DNA of 11,225 nt, from the NCBI GenBank assembly GCA_003024985.2, contig PXIH01S0003306.1. One strand, 5' to 3'. Source of the DNA: Euperipatoides rowelli (taxonomy: Eukaryota; Onychophora; Udeonychophora; Euonychophora; Peripatopsidae). Of the stretch, positions 7,240 through 11,225 are shown in pieces. Every line of letters starts with the position of its first letter. Positions within the stretch are counted from its first letter, which is position 1. A program made the translations under genes and the position numbers. A model generated the notes under the pieces. That model searched no databases and was not told where the DNA came from. It saw nothing but the letters and a program-made list of their open reading frames with translations.

Positions 7240-7430
7240 AAAGAAAAACTGGATAAAACAATTGCCAAGCTGAACAGATTGGAGGAAAGATAGCCAGGAT
7301 GACATTGAGGGAGCAGGATAAAGGAGGGATTCTCAACATTGAGATCCACTCAATCAGGGGATGGATCCCATTGTCATTGGCAATGATGGACACTGGCTGA
7401 GGAAGGACCCCAGAAATGACAATGTAAACA
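7240..7430 (+). other. Less AT-rich block, possible old coding remnant
   Basis: Composition rises sharply in G and C against both flanks. On the plus strand an open run of 39 codons without a Met (7174-7293, ending TAG) finishes with LDKTIAKLNRLEER, a heptad-like coiled-coil pattern. Other plus frames continue with IARMTLREQDKGG and, from about 7341, MDPIVIGNDGHWLRKDPR, each ended by stops. This could be a frameshifted exon or transposon ORF remnant. The minus strand also holds 66- and 78-codon frames, hydrophobic and lacking a recognised domain. I recognise no family and cannot choose a strand with certainty. Confidence 0.25.
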
Positions 7431-9864
7431 AATTTGGTTAAGAAGAAGTTTACTAAGAACTAATTTGTTGAGTTGAATTCTTTGAAATTATAAACACTTA
7501 CAATCTACTACTAAGTTTTACTACTAACAAAATATTGGCTGACATCATAAGGATTTTGAGAGAAATTTTCTGATGGTCAAGACGTTTGCATAGTTAGAAT
7601 AGAGATGCACTCTTAAGTAAAAATAACAATTATTAATATTCCCAATTTCTAATGATTTAAATAAATTGAGAAAATAATTACAAACTTACAATCCTTACCT
7701 GTATAGGGCCTACTCTCTTCGGAAAACTTACTGATTGGTTACTTACTTTTATGGCCATTAACAGATCTGCCTGGTGGTTCAAACGCAGGGAGTAGACAGA
7801 GCCATTTAGTTTAAAGAATTTGAATTAAGAATAGGATTGACAGAGTGCTATCATTATTAGCGGCTCACACTGTTTCAGGCAATCTGTGACCGTATCTTTG
7901 AGTGTGACTCACTCAGCCTTGAAAGTTACTGCAAATAATCACAATTGGCCTGTAAGTTCCATTTTTCTTAGTGCTATCTTGTTTGAGAGTCTGTACTTCA
8001 CGCTGCAGATTAAATGTTGGTTAGCTAATTGACGAGTTAGTTTCTTGTGAAAACTCATTGACTAACATACCTTTACCAGAACATATACAATATATGGAAA
8101 GTCTTTTCTATTTTTATGGCAAATTTAACTGGGAAAAGGAAAGGGAGCCTGCTTTCATTAATTCCAGATGTATATTAATTAATCCCTTTATGGAATCTTC
8201 CTAAAAGAAAGTTCTGGTATACCTCATCATTACCTGCTAGCTAAGCCTTCAAAGGTTAGACTAGGCTGCAGAAGCACATTTTGAATGCTGCAATGGTTTC
8301 GTCACTGCGCTGCATACATGACAAAAACTAAGCTTCAGCTATCTCCAGTTAAGATTTTCTTCTAAATAGCTTAATAAATTCTTTAATTCTTTCCTCAAAA
8401 TTTAACTCATTATTTAATCCGAGACCCTGGTAATATAAACTTCTGGCACAGAGTCTCATCTTAATTTCAAGGGAAAGATGTTTCTTCCCATCCAACCAAT
8501 GTTATCATTGCATATAGTTTTAAAGCCACTATGAAACTATGGACCTCCATCACGTTATTATGTTCAAAATTGAAATTTGGAACCACTCTGCATGTCAATG
8601 TTTGCATTTAAGAGATTCTGAAAAAGTGCTGGAAATACGAGCCCTCACCACTTTGTTTTAAAGTTTCATTATCAAATGTGGCTTTGTCAGCTAATGGGGG
8701 AAAAACATCCCTATTTATTTAATTAAAAGCTTTAAGCCTAAGGCTTATGGAGTAAGGAAAAAAATACCACAACAGAAAAAGACAATTAAAAATTAGGTAA
8801 TAATTCATACATTGATTCTCAAGATTATATAAATCAAGAAATGACTAGGCTACCCTCAATAATTTGGTTCCTGATCTCATATTCATTTCAACTTAACATT
8901 TGGTAAGATGATACAAAAGCAGTAGTGTAATGTATATGCAAAATTTTCAATATTTCAAAATAATTAAAAATACACTTTTTTAATATTTGACCCTTAAAAT
9001 CTTTAAACATTTTATGTTTTATTTCATATCAAAAGCTCAAAAATGAACCTAATTTAAACACACTAGGAAATAAAGGGGTGCTTAATTCTTTAAGTATAAA
9101 GTGTATTGTCTACTCTAAATTGCCCTTTCATTTCCTAATCACTGTAAGAGTGACTTAACTATCTAATACATTTATTTCATTAGCCTACTAACTATAACCT
9201 GTTTACCAAATTTGGCTATTGGCTAACTTGTTGGACCACGAGGGGCTAAACATTCACATTGTATTGGTTAAGTGTGAAAGCTTCCTTAGCCGGCATTGTT
9301 TATTTAAGTAATGGTATTGTAAATAGCGACAATACAGTATTCGATCCAACATTCTCACATATAGAGATTCTTTTATGCTTATACCAAGTTTGTTTACTTC
9401 ATGTTTGTTTGTTTTTCTGCTGATATTTCTGCACTGTTTTCTTAGTTTATCTAATACACCGTACTATTAACGGTTTTAATTTTCAAAATTTCAGAAAATA
9501 TTAAATTTGTTTTGCATTTCTATTTTTAAGAAGTACCAAGAAAATCACAAAATCATTATCTGCCTGCATTAGTTGCTTATAAAAGTAAACAGTTCTTTAT
9601 AAAAGTTGTTGATTTCATAAATAAATAAATGTAAACAAAATTATGTTAATTCATTTTTTTTTTAAAATTAATGATTTTGGTTATCCTTTAGATATAATCT
9701 AATATGATTATTAGCAATTTTAATTTTAAAAATATCTAAATTAGAAATTTTATTTCGATTTATATACCGTAAAGTTGTAGACATTAATATTTATCCTAAT
9801 AAAAATGCAATGATTGTTGATCTCTCCAAAAAGGGTTATTATATCTAATATTTTGAAGGAAAGA
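7431..9864. other. Long intergenic stretch, no gene recognised
   Basis: About 2.4 kb in which I find no long reading frame, RNA gene, minisatellite or matched inverted repeat of note. Parts of 7700-8500 are somewhat less AT-rich than the rest of the window. Short exact inverted pairs occur, such as TCACACT with AGTGTGA near 7866-7907, but they are too small to mean much. An exon split by introns could be missed here by eye. Confidence 0.5.
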
Positions 9865-9986
9865 GGGTATGCAGTGCCTTCTGTGGGAAAAGCTAGAAAC
9901 TATAGTCATAAGAAAGAAAATTTAAACTATTGATCCAAATTTTCTATGATTGTTGTAATCTTCTAGGGGTATACAGTACCTACTGT
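9865..9986. repeat. Short duplicated motif, 102 bp apart
   Basis: The 20-mers at 9865-9884 (GGGTATGCAGTGCCTTCTGT) and 9967-9986 (GGGTATACAGTACCTACTGT) agree at 17 of 20 positions in the same direction. The second copy sits in a 20-bp near-palindrome at 9970-9989, with 9-base arms TATACAGTA and TACTGTATA around CC. Confidence 0.55.
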
Positions 9987-9989
9987 ATA

Positions 9990-10333
9990 TTTTTGAAAGG
10001 ATGGGTAGAATTTAGAATGGGAGAAATATAGTAAAAGAAAAAGAAAATCTCAAACTAATAAAAATTTAATACTTACTGCAATTATTTGTGAGTTCCTGCT
10101 ACTTTAAATATAAGACAATAGATTTCATTTAATTTATATAAAAAGATTGAATGGTTTTTATAATCAAGTATCAATTTTTCATACTAAGTCTGATCATTAA
10201 AAAAAGCCTTAACAGGTGCGATTTCGTTGATTTAAAAATGTATTCAATAATCTCACTTCTGTTCTTTGGTGTTATTTGGAATAATATGGATGTTTCTAGA
10301 AATAAAGTCATTAAAATTATTATATATGGGGCA
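9990..10333. other. AT-rich stretch leading into the 26-bp array
   Basis: No coding signal beyond an 84-codon plus-strand frame at 10151-10405, which runs into the satellite and has only low-complexity hydrophobic composition. No RNA gene or regulatory site was recognised. Confidence 0.5.
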
Positions 10334-11225
10334 ATTTTACTTTTGTGTTCTGATAGTACATTTTACTTTTCTGTTCCAATATTATATTTTACTTTTGTGT
10401 TCTGATATTACATTTTCTAATATTACATTTTACTTTTGTGTTCCGATATTACATTTTACTTTTGTGTTCCGATATTACATTTTACTTTTGTGTTCTGATA
10501 TTACTTTTTATTTTTGTGTTCTGATATTACATTTTACTTTTGTGTTCTGATACTATATTTTACTTTTGTGTTCTGATATTACATTTTACTTTGTGCTCCG
10601 ATATTACATTTTACTTTTGTGTTCTGATATTGCATTTAACATTTTTATACCGATATTACATTTTACTTTTGTGTTCTGTTACATTTTACTTTTTTGTACT
10701 GATATTGCACTTCATGTTGTGCTCCGATATTACATTTTACTTTTTGTTCTGATATTATATTTTATTTGTATGTTCTGATATTACATTTTACTTTTGTGCT
10801 CAATATTAATTTTACTTTTGTGTTCCAATATTACATTTTATTTTTTGTACCGATATTATATTTTAATTTTGTGTTCTGATATCACATTTTACTTTTATGT
10901 TTTGATATTACATTTTACTTTTGTGTTCTGTTACATTTTACTTTTTTGTACTGATATTGCACTTCATGTGGTGCTCCAATATTACATTTTACTTTTTGTT
11001 CTGATATTATATTTTATTTGTATGTTCTGATATTACATTTTACTTTTGTGTTCAATATTAATTTTACTTTTGTGTTCCAATATTATATTTTAATTTTGTG
11101 TTCTGATATCACATTTTACTTTTATGTTTTGATATTACATTTTACTTTTGTGTTCTGATATTACATTTTACTTTTTTTGTACCATTATATTTTACTTTTG
11201 TGTTCTGATATTACATTTTACTTTT
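10334..11225 (+). repeat. 26-bp minisatellite array with higher-order structure, open at the right edge
   Basis: More than 30 units of about 26 bp with core ATTACATTTTACTTTTGTGT followed by TCTGAT. Variants have TCCGAT or TCCAAT at the end, ATTATA for ATTACA, and small deletions. The plus strand is T-rich and G-poor throughout. Because 26 is not a multiple of 3, any frame cycles through all three phases every 78 bases. The resulting 26-residue hydrophobic periodicity (LHFTFVFRYYILLLCSD-like) is an artefact: the frames stop wherever TCTGAT puts TGA in phase and stay open only where CCGAT or a length change removes it. The array runs off the right edge. Confidence 0.95.
10671..11149 (+). repeat. 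Higher-order duplication within the 26-bp array
   Basis: The 252-bp block 10671-10922 is repeated at 10923-11149. Landmarks shared at an offset of exactly 252 are GTGTTCTGTTACATTTTACT, the odd unit GATATTGCACTTCATGT, TTTATTTGTATGTTCTGA and CAATATTAATTTTACTTTTG. I count three substitutions over the shared length, and the second block lacks one 25-bp unit (the one ending TTTTTTGTACCGATA). A third block may begin at 11150 but soon departs from the pattern. Neighbouring ordinary units differ from each other far more than these two blocks do. Confidence 0.88.

Noticed and set aside
7770-7800. tRNA-like B-box (GGTTCAAAC) suggesting a tRNA or SINE
   Set aside because: No matching A-box at the right distance and no cloverleaf arms could be formed.
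10151-11030. Several plus-strand hydrophobic frames of 70 to 94 codons
   Set aside because: They are products of the 26-bp satellite, which shifts through all frames; the stops follow unit variants rather than codon constraint.

Overview
The window looks like gene-poor, transposon-rich nuclear DNA from an animal, most likely an invertebrate. It is strongly AT-rich, has no operon-like gene packing and no long intact reading frame, and is full of simple repeats, minisatellites and decayed mobile elements. The one recognisable protein-coding relic belongs to an uncharacterised multi-copy family that I know, from memory, mainly in arthropods and other invertebrates. The species cannot be fixed from the sequence. 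I found no intact gene, rRNA, tRNA or CRISPR array, and nothing bacterial.

Layout from left to right. Positions 1-267 hold five copies of a 53-bp minisatellite that runs off the left edge, followed by a purine-rich tract. Positions 748-1441 form a foldback structure with arms of about 120 bp. Positions 2119-2315, 3025-3262 and 5524-5800 are three copies of one dispersed repeat; the first is inverted relative to the other two. Between the second and third copies lies a minus-strand pseudogene (3864-5105). It can be followed through at least three premature stops and three frameshifts, and its similarity ends abruptly beside a possible solo LTR (3685-3851). Just right of the third repeat copy is a MITE-like element (5837-6114) with 31-bp terminal inverted repeats, an internal hairpin and an 8-bp direct repeat at its edges.

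Positions 6140-6430 are a diverged tandem duplication containing a perfect 20-bp palindrome. A 39-bp unit is tripled at 6864-6976. A block at 7240-7430 is richer in GC than its surroundings and may be an old coding remnant. About 2.4 kb after that (7431-9864) shows nothing I can name. The right end (10334-11225) is a 26-bp minisatellite carrying a recent higher-order duplication of about 250 bp; it continues past the edge.

No genes here appear to work together. The interest lies in how the repeats are arranged: one transposon-family terminus recurs at three sites, two same-direction copies of a repeat bracket the dead gene, and a young higher-order repeat has formed inside an older satellite. 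Most apparent reading frames, above all those in the right-hand satellite, are by-products of repeat sequence.
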